DNA from: an uncultured Algibacter sp.
Lineage (GTDB): Bacteria; Bacteroidota; Bacteroidia; Flavobacteriales; Flavobacteriaceae
Length of the DNA stretch: 47,934 nucleotides
Direction: 5' to 3'
NCBI RefSeq assembly: GCF_947487605.1
Contig: NZ_CANKXK010000014.1
Location: 1 to 47,934, forward strand
A model generated the notes under the pieces. That model saw nothing but the letters and a program-made list of their open reading frames with translations. It searched no databases and had not been told where the DNA came from. The position numbers and the translations under genes are program-made. Below are positions 1-8,250 of the stretch, piece by piece. Position 1 is the first letter of the stretch; every line of letters starts with the position of its first letter.

Positions 1-45
1 AGTAGAAAGCACACAGCACAACGAAGCAGGGACGAGGATTTGGAA

Positions 46-72
46 CCCTTCGACTACGCTCAGGATAAACTC
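46..72. repeat. Short interspersed repeat fragment
   Basis: The stretch contains TTCGACTACGCTCAGGATAA, which resembles a short intergenic repeat often met in Flavobacteriia genomes (CCTTCGACTACGCTCAGG...). It lies in the non-coding leader before thrS; nothing else is recognisable in positions 1-120. The recognition rests on memory of similar sequences, not on a second copy inside this window. Confidence 0.35.
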
Positions 73-130
73 AAGCACAAACCAACCTTAGAAAGGGAAG
101 ACCATAATTAAAATTATACTGATATATATA

Positions 131-161
131 TTGTGTGGGTTTGTTTATACTATTATCTTTG
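131..161 (+). promoter_or_regulatory. Bacteroidetes-type promoter of thrS operon
   Basis: A -7 element TATCTTTG (154-161) fits the Bacteroidetes consensus TAnnTTTG exactly. A -33-like TTG lies at 131-133, 20 bp before the -7 box, within the usual spacing. The ATG of thrS follows 23 bp after the -7 box, leaving a very short 5' leader with no room for a T-box or other large leader. Start-site mapping has not been seen; this is consensus matching. Confidence 0.55.
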
Positions 162-184
162 CTCCCTGATTTTAATTTATATTA

Positions 185-2119
185 ATGATACATATAACGT
201 TACCCGATGGCAGTGTTAAAACGTTTGAAGAAAACGTTACACCAATGGATGTTGCGAAAAGCATAAGTGAAGGATTTGCAAGAAACGTAATTTCTGCAAG
301 TTTTAATGGTACAACTGTTGAAACTGTGACACCTTTAACTACGGATGGCTCATTGGTTTTATATACTTGGAGGGATGATGAAGGTAAAATGGCTTTCTGG
401 CATAGTTCGGCACATGTTTTAGCCCAAGCTATTGAGGAATTATATTCTGGTGCTAAATTAACTATTGGTCCTGCCATTGAAAATGGCTTCTATTATGATG
501 TAGATTTTGGTGAGCATGTAGTTTCGGAAAAGGATTTCAAGGTTATTGAGAATAAGATGTTGGAAATTGCTCGCGGAAAGCATGACTTTAATTTGAGAGC
601 CGTTTCTAAAGCTGATGCATTGTCCTTATATAAGGATAATGATTTTAAAACTGAATTAATTGAGAATCTAGAAGATGGGACTATTACATTTTGTGATCAT
701 TCAACATTTACAGATTTATGCCGTGGAGGACACATTCCTAATACTGGTATAATAAAAGCTGTGAAAATATTAAGTGTCGCTGGCGCTTATTGGAGAGGTG
801 ATGAAACTAAGCCACAATTAACTCGTGTATATGGTATTTCGTTCCCAAAACAAAAAGAGCTTACTGAATATTTAGAAATGCTTGAAGAAGCAAAAAAACG
901 AGATCACAGAAAATTAGGCAAAGAACTGGAATTATTTACCTTTTCACAAAAAGTTGGCCAAGGTTTACCCCTTTGGCTACCTAAAGGGGCTGCTTTACGC
1001 GAACGTTTAGAAAATTTTTTAAAAGCAGCGCAAAAGAAAGCTGGCTACGAAATGGTTATAACGCCACATATTGGGCATAAAGATTTATATGTTACCTCGG
1101 GACATTACGCAAAATATGGCGAAGATAGTTTTCAACCAATTACTACGCCAAAGGAAGATGAGGAATTTTTATTAAAGCCTATGAATTGCCCACATCATTG
1201 TGAAATTTACAAATCATCGCAATGGAGCTATAAAGATTTACCTAAACGTTTTGCGGAATTTGGTACGGTTTATAGGTATGAGCAAAGTGGCGAATTACAC
1301 GGTTTAACTCGCGTTAGAGGTTTTACACAGGATGATGCGCATTTGTTTTGTACACCAGACCAATTAGACAAAGAGTTTAAAGATGTTATAGATCTGGTAC
1401 TTTATGTTTTTGGTTCTTTAGGATTTGAAAACTTTACAGCACAAGTTTCTTTAAGAGACCCTGAAAATCCAGACAAATATATAGGTGATCCTGAAAACTG
1501 GAAAAAAGCAGAACAAGCAATAATTAATGCTGCCAACGATAAAGGGTTGGATTATGTTATTGAAACTGGCGAAGCTGCTTTTTACGGTCCAAAATTAGAT
1601 TTCATGGTAAAAGACGCCTTAGGAAGACGATGGCAACTTGGTACTATTCAAGTAGATTATACCTTACCCGAACGTTTTGATTTAACATATAAAGGCAGTG
1701 ATAATGAGCTTCATAGACCTATTATGATTCACCGTGCACCTTTTGGAAGCATGGAACGTTTTGTAGCATTATTACTAGAACATACAGGTGGTAATTTTCC
1801 GCTTTGGCTGATGCCAACTCAAGCCATTATATTATCAATTAGTGAGAAATATGAAAAATACTCTGAAAAAGTTTTAAATTTGCTAGAAAATGACGAAATT
1901 CGCGCCCTTGTAGACCATAGAAATGAGACTATAGGGAAGAAAATAAGGGAAGCCGAAATGCAGAAACACCCTTATATGATCATTATTGGAGAGCAAGAGG
2001 AGAAAGAAGATAAAATTACTGTGCGTCAACATGGTGGAGCAGATTTAGGCACGATTTCTGTAGAAGCTTTTTCTGAAATAATAAAAGAAGATATTAAGAA
2101 AACGTTGAAATCGTTTTAA
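185..2119 (+). CDS. thrS: Threonyl-tRNA synthetase
   Basis: Class II aminoacyl-tRNA synthetase that charges tRNA-Thr in the cytoplasm and edits mis-made Ser-tRNA-Thr. At 644 aa it has the normal bacterial length (E. coli ThrRS is 642). Visible domains: N-terminal TGS domain (about 1-62), editing domain with the HSSAH motif (H73, H77) and a later C-containing segment around 180-190, the catalytic core with MNCPHH (C335 is the expected zinc ligand), and the C-terminal anticodon-binding domain from about 545. It is the first gene of a thrS-infC-rpmI-rplT unit, an ancient arrangement also found in Enterobacteria. A good -7 box lies 23 bp upstream. No frameshift or missing motif was noticed. Confidence 0.98.
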   Translation: MIHITLPDGSVKTFEENVTPMDVAKSISEGFARNVISASFNGTTVETVTPLTTDGSLVLYTWRDDEGKMAFWHSSAHVLAQAIEELYSGAKLTIGPAIENGFYYDVDFGEHVVSEKDFKVIENKMLEIARGKHDFNLRAVSKADALSLYKDNDFKTELIENLEDGTITFCDHSTFTDLCRGGHIPNTGIIKAVKILSVAGAYWRGDETKPQLTRVYGISFPKQKELTEYLEMLEEAKKRDHRKLGKELELFTFSQKVGQGLPLWLPKGAALRERLENFLKAAQKKAGYEMVITPHIGHKDLYVTSGHYAKYGEDSFQPITTPKEDEEFLLKPMNCPHHCEIYKSSQWSYKDLPKRFAEFGTVYRYEQSGELHGLTRVRGFTQDDAHLFCTPDQLDKEFKDVIDLVLYVFGSLGFENFTAQVSLRDPENPDKYIGDPENWKKAEQAIINAANDKGLDYVIETGEAAFYGPKLDFMVKDALGRRWQLGTIQVDYTLPERFDLTYKGSDNELHRPIMIHRAPFGSMERFVALLLEHTGGNFPLWLMPTQAIILSISEKYEKYSEKVLNLLENDEIRALVDHRNETIGKKIREAEMQKHPYMIIIGEQEEKEDKITVRQHGGADLGTISVEAFSEIIKEDIKKTLKSF

Positions 2120-2150
2120 GAAAATAAGTATAATTTAAAAAGAAGAAACC

Positions 2151-2696
2151 ATAGCAATTCGTAGAAGACAACAACCGAGAAGGGTTAAACAAGAGGATAA
2201 ACATAAAATTAACTCTAAGATTACAGCGCCAAATGTCCGCTTAGTTGGGGACAATGTAGAAATGGGTGTATATTCTACAAGAGATGCCATTAAAATGGCA
2301 GATGACCAAGGACTAGATCTCGTTGAGATTTCGCCTAATGCAGCGCCTCCTGTATGTAAAATCATGGATTATAAAAAGTTTCTTTACGAGCAGAAGAAAC
2401 GAGACAAGGCTTTAAAATCGAAAGCTACTAAGGTGGTTGTTAAAGAAATTCGTTTTGGCCCTAATACAGATGACCATGATTACGAATTTAAAAAGAAACA
2501 TGCTGAGAAGTTCTTAAAAGAAGGAGCAAAACTTAAAGCTTTTGTTTTTTTTAAAGGACGTTCTATTATATTTAAAGAGCAAGGACATATATTATTATTA
2601 CGTTTAGCTCAAGATTTAGAAGAGTTTGGTAAAGTTGAACAGATGCCAAGACTTGAAGGAAAAAGAATGACAATGTTTATTGCTCCTAAGAAGTAA
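2151..2696 (+). CDS. infC: Translation initiation factor IF-3, ATA start
   Basis: IF-3 binds the 30S subunit, blocks early 50S joining and rejects wrong start codons. The ATG at 2262 is internal: the reading frame continues upstream without a stop to an ATA at 2151, and translation from there gives [12 protein letters not shown], the N-terminus expected for flavobacterial IF-3. The frame is closed by TAA at 2136-2138 and no ATG, GTG or TTG lies between that stop and 2151, so a rare start codon (ATA at 2151, or ATT at 2157) must be used. The product is 181 aa, normal for the family. E. coli infC uses AUU, a rare start that lets IF-3 repress its own translation; the same logic probably applies here. 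The gene follows thrS by 31 bp. Confidence 0.93.
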   Translation: MAIRRRQQPRRVKQEDKHKINSKITAPNVRLVGDNVEMGVYSTRDAIKMADDQGLDLVEISPNAAPPVCKIMDYKKFLYEQKKRDKALKSKATKVVVKEIRFGPNTDDHDYEFKKKHAEKFLKEGAKLKAFVFFKGRSIIFKEQGHILLLRLAQDLEEFGKVEQMPRLEGKRMTMFIAPKK

Positions 2697-2710
2697 TAAC
2701 AAAACAATAA

Positions 2711-2733
2711 ATCTTATTTTATAAAAATAAGAT
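2711..2733 (+). promoter_or_regulatory. Hairpin between infC and rpmI
   Basis: A perfect 10-bp inverted repeat (ATCTTATTTT / AAAATAAGAT) encloses a 3-nt loop, 14 nt after the infC stop. It has no run of T after it, so it is not a plain intrinsic terminator; a processing site or part of an r-protein control leader is more likely. A second small hairpin (CCGA...TCGG, 2745-2758) and a direct repeat AGTAATTAA (2769-2777 and 2782-2790) follow before rpmI. Confidence 0.5.
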
Positions 2734-2794
2734 GCTGAATAATCCCGATAGTTGTCGGAACAGCAAACAGTAATTAAGCGAAGTAATTAAAACT

Positions 2795-2800
2795 AGGAGA
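2795..2800 (+). promoter_or_regulatory. Strong Shine-Dalgarno before rpmI
   Basis: AGGAGA sits 5 nt before the rpmI ATG. This is a textbook Shine-Dalgarno, whereas nearly all other genes in the window have none, as is usual for Bacteroidetes, where ribosomes are reported to hide the anti-Shine-Dalgarno. Confidence 0.6.
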
Positions 2801-2805
2801 AGAAA

Positions 2806-3003
2806 ATGCCTAAAATGAAAACAAAATCTAGTGCCAAAAAGCGTTTTAAGCTTACAGGTACTGGTAAAATTAAAAGAAAGCACGCTTTTAAGAGTCACAT
2901 CTTAACAAAGAAGTCTAAAAAGCGTAAGCTTAAGTTAACTCATGATGGTTTAGTACATAAATCAGATGAGAACAATATTAAAACCATGTTACGTTTAAAG
3001 TAA
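2806..3003 (+). CDS. rpmI: Ribosomal protein bL35
   Basis: A 65-aa, very basic protein beginning [15 protein letters not shown] and holding the typical L35 signature ([12 protein letters not shown]...[15 protein letters not shown]). It is part of the large ribosomal subunit. Length matches the family (64-66 aa). It lies 109 bp after infC and is followed after 148 bp by rplT, the standard bacterial order. In E. coli and Bacillus, L20 represses translation of this operon by binding a leader near rpmI; the hairpins just upstream and the strong Shine-Dalgarno make such control plausible here, but this is inference. Confidence 0.97.
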   Translation: MPKMKTKSSAKKRFKLTGTGKIKRKHAFKSHILTKKSKKRKLKLTHDGLVHKSDENNIKTMLRLK

Positions 3004-3151
3004 TATTCGTTTTAATCGGTTAAAACAATTTATAAACCCTGGAGTTAGGCCTCATTGATTTATGATTAACGATTGTTAATTTTAGATTTCTGAACCAAAG
3101 TGTCGCTAAATAAAAAAAAAGACCGCCTACTACAAAAAAACAATTAAAATT

Positions 3152-3496
3152 ATGCCAAGATCAGTAAATTCTGTAGCAAAAAGAGCTAGAAGAAAAAAGG
3201 TTCTAAAACAAGCAAAAGGTTACTTTGGAAGACGTAAAAACGTTTGGACAGTAGCAAAAAATGCGGTTGACAAAGCGATGCAATATTCGTATAGAGACCG
3301 TAGAAACAAAAAGAGAACATTCCGTGCTTTATGGATTACGCGTATTAACGCAGGAGCCAGAGAACATGGTTTATCTTACTCTCAATTTATGGGAAAATTA
3401 AAAGCTAATGATATTGAATTAAACCGTAAGGTTTTAGCAGATTTAGCCATGAATAACCCAGATGCTTTTAAAGCAGTTGTAGATAAAGTAAAATAA
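3152..3496 (+). CDS. rplT: Ribosomal protein bL20
   Basis: A 114-aa basic protein starting [24 protein letters not shown]; the [13 protein letters not shown] motif and the C-terminal [10 protein letters not shown] segment are characteristic. L20 is needed for early 50S assembly and in other bacteria represses its own operon. Length is normal for Bacteroidetes (114-118 aa). It is last in the thrS-infC-rpmI-rplT unit and is followed by a strong intrinsic terminator. The 148-bp gap before it is AT-rich, with one small inverted repeat (TTAAC/GTTAA, 3066-3079) and an A9 run at 3111-3120. Confidence 0.97.
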   Translation: MPRSVNSVAKRARRKKVLKQAKGYFGRRKNVWTVAKNAVDKAMQYSYRDRRNKKRTFRALWITRINAGAREHGLSYSQFMGKLKANDIELNRKVLADLAMNNPDAFKAVVDKVK

Positions 3497-3534
3497 GGCG
3501 CTTAGCCTATTGTAAAACATATTATTCGCTTAAT

Positions 3535-3566
3535 AAAAATCCGATTCGAAAGAGTCGGATTTTTTT
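3535..3566 (+). terminator. Intrinsic terminator of rplT operon
   Basis: The stem ATCCGATTC (3539-3547) pairs with GAGTCGGAT (3552-3560), with one G-T wobble, around a GAAA tetraloop of the stable GNRA class. The flanking A5 and the downstream T run complete a typical Rho-independent terminator 40 bp after the rplT stop. Confidence 0.92.
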
Positions 3567-3637
3567 ATGCCTCAAAAACTTAACATTTTATTTTTAAAAA
3601 TACATTATCTTTCTACTTCATTATAAATCAACCTAGC

Positions 3638-6600
3638 ATGTTACGCTATCTTTCAATTACACTAATTACCCTCTGTTCTATTTTCAATATACAAGCTCAA
3701 GACAAAAAGAAAGACACGTGGGATGTTTCTAATCCAGAAGGTGAATGGAACTTTAAAAACTTAAAGCTCTCTACAGATGAAGGAACTTGGATGAATTTAG
3801 ATGTCAGTCCCGATGGCACTCAAATTGCGTTCGATTTATTAGGCGATATCTATATCATACCTGTTGAAGGAGGCAAAGCTAAAATATTAAGAGAAGGATT
3901 ACCCTTTGAATTGCAACCTCGTTTTAGCCCTGATGGGTCAAAAATTTCATTTACAAGTGATGCTGGTGGTGGCGATAATATTTGGACCATGAATATTGAT
4001 GGAACAGATGCAAAACAAATAACCAAAGAAACTTTCAGATTACTTAATAATGCTATTTGGACTCCAGATGGTAATTATTTAATTGTACGTAAACATTTTA
4101 CTTCCGAACGTTCTTTAGGTGCTGGAGAGCTATGGATGTATCATATTACTGGTGGTATTGGGTTACAAATTACTAAGCGCAAAAATGATCAACAGGATGT
4201 TAATGAGCCCTCTTTATCGCCAGATGGAAAGTATTTGTATTATAGCGAAGATGTTTACCCAGGAGGTTTATTTCAATATAACAAAGATCCCAATAATCAA
4301 ATTTATGTCATTAATCGCTATGAGTTTAAAACAGGTAAAACTGAAAGAGTTATTGGTGGTGCTGGAGGCGCTGCTAGACCACAAGTATCAAGAGATGGTA
4401 AAAAAATTGCTTTCGTTAAACGTGTTCGAACTAAAACGGTTCTCTATATCCATGATTTAGAAACTGGTGAAGAATGGCCTATATATGATGCATTAGATAA
4501 AGATCAACAAGAAGCCTGGGCTATTTTTGGAGTTTATGCAAATTATAGTTGGATGCCTAATAATGAAGAACTTGTTTTTTGGTCGGGAGGAAAAATTAAT
4601 AAAATTAATATCAACTCATTAAAGGTAACCAATATTCCATTTCAGGTTGATACAACTATTAAAATTGCTCAAGCTTTGGAGTTTGAAACACCAGTTGCAC
4701 CTAATAATTTTACTGCAAAAATGATTCGAAATACAGTTACATCGCCTGATGGTAAAACAATTGTATTTAGTGCTCTGGGACATCTTTGGTCAAAAAAATT
4801 ACCCAACGGAACACCAAAAAGGTTAACCGATTCTTCAGATTTTGAATTTGAGCCTGCATTTTCTCCTAATGGAAAAAACATAGTGTACGTGAGCTGGAAT
4901 GATGAAAACTTAGGCAACATTTTCAAAATTGATGTTAATGGAGGCCCACCAACAAAGCTTAATTCATCTAAAGGTATATTTAGAACGCCCACCTACTCTA
5001 ACGATGGTAGTAAAATAACCTATCAAAAAGAATCTGGAAATAGTGATCAAGGTTATTCGCACTCCAAACGGACTGGTATTTATATAATGGATTCTAATGG
5101 AAGCAACAACAAGTTTATAACTAAAGAAGGGGCATATCCTGTTTTTAATACCGAAGGAAATAGAATTTTATATCAAACTGGAGGTGTGTTCTTTGGAAAT
5201 TTAACCAAAACGCTAAAGAGTGTTGATCTTAATGGTAAAGATGAAAAAACCATAGTCTCTTTAAAGTATGCCAATCGCTTAGTTCTTAGTCCTGATAATA
5301 AATGGATCGCATTTTCAAACTTACACAAAGCTTATGTTGCTCCCTTACCAAAATCTGGCAAAACAGTGACTTTCGACTTAAAAAAAGGTGCTAAAGAATT
5401 TGTTCCTATTTCTCAAGTATCAAAAGATGCAGGTATAAGTATTCATTGGTCTAAAAACAGTGATAAAATTCATTGGACTATAGGTGATGAATATTTCACA
5501 AACAATATATCTGAGCGATTTACATTCTTAGAAGGCTCACCAGATAGCATCCCTCCTATTACTGAAAAGGGAACTAAAATCAATTTAATAGCACAAACTG
5601 ATAAACCTAAAGGCATCACTGCTTTTACTGGTGCTACTATTATAACAATGGCTGGAGATAAAGTTATTGAAAACGGCACTATAATTATTTCTAATAATAA
5701 AATTCAAGATATTGGAACTTCAGAAATTAACATTCCTAAAAGTGCAAAAATCTATGATATAACTGGTAAAACTATTATGCCTGGTATTATAGATGTTCAT
5801 GCACATGTTGGTGGTTTTAGATCTGGTATTACAACTCAAAAACATTGGCAACTTTACGCCAACTTAGCTTTTGGTGTAACTACTTCACACGACCCATCTG
5901 CAAATACGGAATCTATATTTACTCTATCAGAACTAATAAAAAGTGGTAACATGGTAGGTCCTCGACTTTATTCAACAGGTGCTATTTTATATGGTGCAGA
6001 TGGTGATTTTAAGGCGGTTATTAATAATTTAGATGATGCAAGGTCTTCAATTAGACGCACTAAAGCATTTGGAGCTTTATCGGTTAAGAGTTATAATCAA
6101 CCAAGACGAGAACAACGTCAACAAGTTATTCAGGCGGCAAGAGAAGAAGGTGTTTTTGTAGTCCCAGAAGGTGGTTCTCATTTTTACCATAACATGACAA
6201 TGATTATGGATGGTCATACAGGTATTGAACATAACATACCTGTGACTAAAGTGTACAAAGATGTCTTAAAATTATGGGGAACTAGCGAAACAGGCTATAC
6301 TCCTACCTTAATAGTTAATTATGGAGGTGTTAATGGTGAATTTTATTTTTATGAAAATGACAATGTTTGGGAAAATGAAAAGTTACTAAAATATACACCA
6401 CGCAGCATTATCGATTCCCGTTCTAGATACCGCATGAAGATACCTCAAGAAGAATATGACAATGGCCATATTTTAGTTTCAAAAACGTGTAAAGCATTAA
6501 CAAACGCAGGCGTAAAAGTTAATTTAGGCGCCCATGGCCAATTACAAGGTTTAGGTGCGCATTGGGAATTATGGATGCTATCGCAAGGTGGTATGACAAA

Positions 6601-6742
6601 TATGGAAGCTTTAAAAGCAGCCACAATAAACGGAGCTGATTATATTGGAGCGAGTAAAGATATTGGCTCTTTAGAAGTAGGTAAACTGGCAGATTTAATT
6701 GTATTGGATAAAAATCCTTTAGAAAATATTAGAAATACTTAA
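3638..6742 (+). CDS. Exported TolB-propeller/amidohydrolase, prematurely stopped
   Basis: A 1034-aa protein with a signal peptide (about 1-20, cleavage near NIQAQ), WD40/TolB-type beta-propeller repeats (about 30-620; repeated 'SPDGKxIxF' segments), then an amidohydrolase domain from about 660. Metal-site motif HAHVGG (H721, H723) and a later EHN histidine are visible. Members act on amide, peptide or related bonds in the periplasm or outside; the substrate cannot be told. The frame ends at TAA 6740-6742 inside the C-terminal 'ADLIVLDKNPLENIRNT' strand, but the next 58 codons continue in frame with sequence that looks like the natural tail, so the gene seems to carry a single nonsense change (see the separate entry). 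The catalytic core is complete, so the shortened protein might still fold. Confidence 0.85.
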   Translation: MLRYLSITLITLCSIFNIQAQDKKKDTWDVSNPEGEWNFKNLKLSTDEGTWMNLDVSPDGTQIAFDLLGDIYIIPVEGGKAKILREGLPFELQPRFSPDGSKISFTSDAGGGDNIWTMNIDGTDAKQITKETFRLLNNAIWTPDGNYLIVRKHFTSERSLGAGELWMYHITGGIGLQITKRKNDQQDVNEPSLSPDGKYLYYSEDVYPGGLFQYNKDPNNQIYVINRYEFKTGKTERVIGGAGGAARPQVSRDGKKIAFVKRVRTKTVLYIHDLETGEEWPIYDALDKDQQEAWAIFGVYANYSWMPNNEELVFWSGGKINKININSLKVTNIPFQVDTTIKIAQALEFETPVAPNNFTAKMIRNTVTSPDGKTIVFSALGHLWSKKLPNGTPKRLTDSSDFEFEPAFSPNGKNIVYVSWNDENLGNIFKIDVNGGPPTKLNSSKGIFRTPTYSNDGSKITYQKESGNSDQGYSHSKRTGIYIMDSNGSNNKFITKEGAYPVFNTEGNRILYQTGGVFFGNLTKTLKSVDLNGKDEKTIVSLKYANRLVLSPDNKWIAFSNLHKAYVAPLPKSGKTVTFDLKKGAKEFVPISQVSKDAGISIHWSKNSDKIHWTIGDEYFTNNISERFTFLEGSPDSIPPITEKGTKINLIAQTDKPKGITAFTGATIITMAGDKVIENGTIIISNNKIQDIGTSEINIPKSAKIYDITGKTIMPGIIDVHAHVGGFRSGITTQKHWQLYANLAFGVTTSHDPSANTESIFTLSELIKSGNMVGPRLYSTGAILYGADGDFKAVINNLDDARSSIRRTKAFGALSVKSYNQPRREQRQQVIQAAREEGVFVVPEGGSHFYHNMTMIMDGHTGIEHNIPVTKVYKDVLKLWGTSETGYTPTLIVNYGGVNGEFYFYENDNVWENEKLLKYTPRSIIDSRSRYRMKIPQEEYDNGHILVSKTCKALTNAGVKVNLGAHGQLQGLGAHWELWMLSQGGMTNMEALKAATINGADYIGASKDIGSLEVGKLADLIVLDKNPLENIRNT

Positions 6743-6919
6743 AGTGTGATTTACACTATGGTTAATGGAAGGTTATATGATACTGAAACTATGAATGAGA
6801 TTGGAAACGAAACTAAAACCCGAACGAAATTCTATTGGGAAAACAACAGGTACAATACTTCTTTTCCGTGGCACGAGAATACATTAAATTATGGACATTG
6901 TAGTTGTGGCGCTCACTAG
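6743..6919 (+). pseudogene. In-frame 3' remainder of the amidohydrolase gene
   Basis: Directly after the TAA at 6740-6742 the same frame stays open for 58 codons up to TAG 6917-6919. It reads SVIYTMVNGRLYD, then a segment ending WHENTLNYGHCSCGAH. 'YTMVNGRLYD' is just what follows 'NPLENIRNT' in amidohydrolases (the last beta-strand, next to the metal site), so this is the separated C-terminus, not a new gene. One base change (for example AAA to TAA) explains it; no frameshift is required. Full read-through would give 1093 residues. A base-calling error or suppression remains possible. Confidence 0.85.
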
Positions 6920-6931
6920 CTAGATGGTTTG

Positions 6932-7354
6932 TTATTCTCCAAACGCAGTAATAACAATTTTTCTTGATCCACCATTATCACGATGTTCACATAGATAAAT
7001 ACCTTGCCATATCCCTAAATTTAGTTTACCGTTAGTAATCGGTATTTGAACTGATGCACCTAGTAATGATGCTTTAATATGTGCTGGCATATCATCAGAC
7101 CCCTCATAAATATGTTCATAATATGGTGCGTTCTCTGGAACCATTTTATTGAAATGGCTTTCAAAATCGGTTCTCACCGTATAATCTGCATTTTCATTAA
7201 TAGTTAAACTAGCCGATGTGTGTTTTATAAATACTTGTAGTTGTCCAATATTTATTTGTTCAATTTCTGGTATTGTACTTAAAACTTGATTAGTAATTAA
7301 ATGGAAGCCTCTGTCATAAGGTTTCAATTTTATTTCCTTCTGATAGAATTTCAT
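6932..7354 (-). CDS. YjbQ family (UPF0047) protein
   Basis: A 140-aa cytoplasmic protein of the YjbQ/UPF0047 family, a small fold forming trimers; the E. coli relative has weak thiamine-phosphate-synthase activity but the true role is unknown. Family motifs: HTSASLTINENAD and the C-terminal LGIWQGIYLCEHRDNG. The frame also allows a start nine codons earlier (7381), but the family begins MKFYQKEI, so the ATG at 7354 is chosen. No Shine-Dalgarno is visible. It stands alone, divergent from the lipoprotein gene at 7797, and its 3' end lies 12 bp from the remnant of the amidohydrolase gene. Confidence 0.88.
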   Translation of the reverse strand: MKFYQKEIKLKPYDRGFHLITNQVLSTIPEIEQINIGQLQVFIKHTSASLTINENADYTVRTDFESHFNKMVPENAPYYEHIYEGSDDMPAHIKASLLGASVQIPITNGKLNLGIWQGIYLCEHRDNGGSRKIVITAFGE

Positions 7355-7381
7355 ATTGGTTATATAATTAATATAATTCAA

Positions 7382-7796
7382 AAATAGTATAAACTATCAA
7401 GACTTTAATTTCAAGTATATTCATATAAATTAGATTAAGTTTTTTGAAAATATGATAAATTCAATAAAAATGAGACCTGTCAGGTTTTTAAAACCTGACA
7501 GGTCTAAAAACATCAACCGTTAAAACTCTTGATAATTAGTAACTTACTAATAATATTTTCAATTTTTGTCATGTATTAAAAAAATAGACGCAACCAATTT
7601 ATAAATTCTTCATCTTACAGTAAAGAACCTCGGAGCAAGTTCGTGAGGCGTTTAACGGAAAATGTTTTTTATTTCGAAACAAGCTTCGAATTATTAGACC
7701 TGAAATCCCGCTATAAAAAGGAATTAGTTCAACCAACTATTTTAAACTCGTTGCTTTGCAACTTTTTAAAACAGAGTTTCACTAATAAATACAAAG
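7382..7796. other. Non-coding stretch rich in repeats and hairpins
   Basis: No credible reading frame lies between the YjbQ gene and the lipoprotein gene. It holds a perfect 33-bp palindrome (7473-7505, listed separately), a CCTCGGAGCAAGTTCGTGAGG element (7628-7648), the hairpin TTCGAA-ACAAGC-TTCGAA (7673-7690), and the nested hairpin AAACTC-GTTGC-TTT-GCAAC...GAGTTT (7744-7779). The last three look like short interspersed elements common in intergenic DNA of flavobacteria. Confidence 0.5.
7473..7505. repeat. Perfect 33-bp palindrome (ACCTGTCAGG type)
   Basis: The arms AGACCTGTCAGGTTTT and its exact complement flank a single central T (7489). The ACCTGTCAGGTTTT palindrome is a widespread intergenic repeat in Bacteroidetes, possibly a REP-like element or transcription stop. 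Only one copy lies in this window. Confidence 0.8.
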
Positions 7797-8243
7797 TTGA
7801 AAATGAAACATAAATTTATTCTAGCGATATCATTATTATTTATACTAAATAGCTGTTCTATAAACAATGACACATCTTCAACTCCAGAACAAACCTTTAG
7901 AAGTTTTTGGCATTTAGTTAGTGTTGAAGGTGGAATTGCTGGTATTGATGATCAATTTGAATTAAATACTGTTATCTGGTCGTTTGATGAGGATAATGAC
8001 GATATAACTGTTGAGAACAATAATACAGACGATACCAAACAAGATGGTTTGGATTCTGGTGTATATCCATTTGAGATTGTTCCTGTAGATTCAAAACAAA
8101 TTCTTGTTATTGATGGGCTAGATTTTGGTGAGATTTATTTTACTACACAAAATACATTAATAATAGATGAAAATGAAACAACAACTGGCCCTGGTGCAGA
8201 TGGTTTTTTATATACTTTCCAACGTGTAGTTGTAGCTCAATAA
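7797..8243 (+). CDS. Small lipoprotein, lipocalin-like
   Basis: A 148-aa protein with a lipoprotein signal (hydrophobic stretch then LFILNSC; the lipid-bearing Cys is residue 20). The mature part starts with a Ser/Thr-rich linker and a 'FWHLVSVEGGIAGIDDQFELNTVIWSF' type segment that resembles lipocalin-like domains of flavobacterial lipoproteins; the function is not known. The second Met (7803) is an equally possible start. Its stop lies only 7 bp from the stop of the convergent gene at 8251, with no terminator between them, so the two transcripts probably overlap at their ends. Confidence 0.75.
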   Translation: MKMKHKFILAISLLFILNSCSINNDTSSTPEQTFRSFWHLVSVEGGIAGIDDQFELNTVIWSFDEDNDDITVENNNTDDTKQDGLDSGVYPFEIVPVDSKQILVIDGLDFGEIYFTTQNTLIIDENETTTGPGADGFLYTFQRVVVAQ

Positions 8244-8250
8244 TAACATA

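Noticed and set aside
1-130. Possible tRNA upstream of thrS
   Set aside because: No cloverleaf arms or CCA end could be built; only a short repeat-like motif is recognisable.
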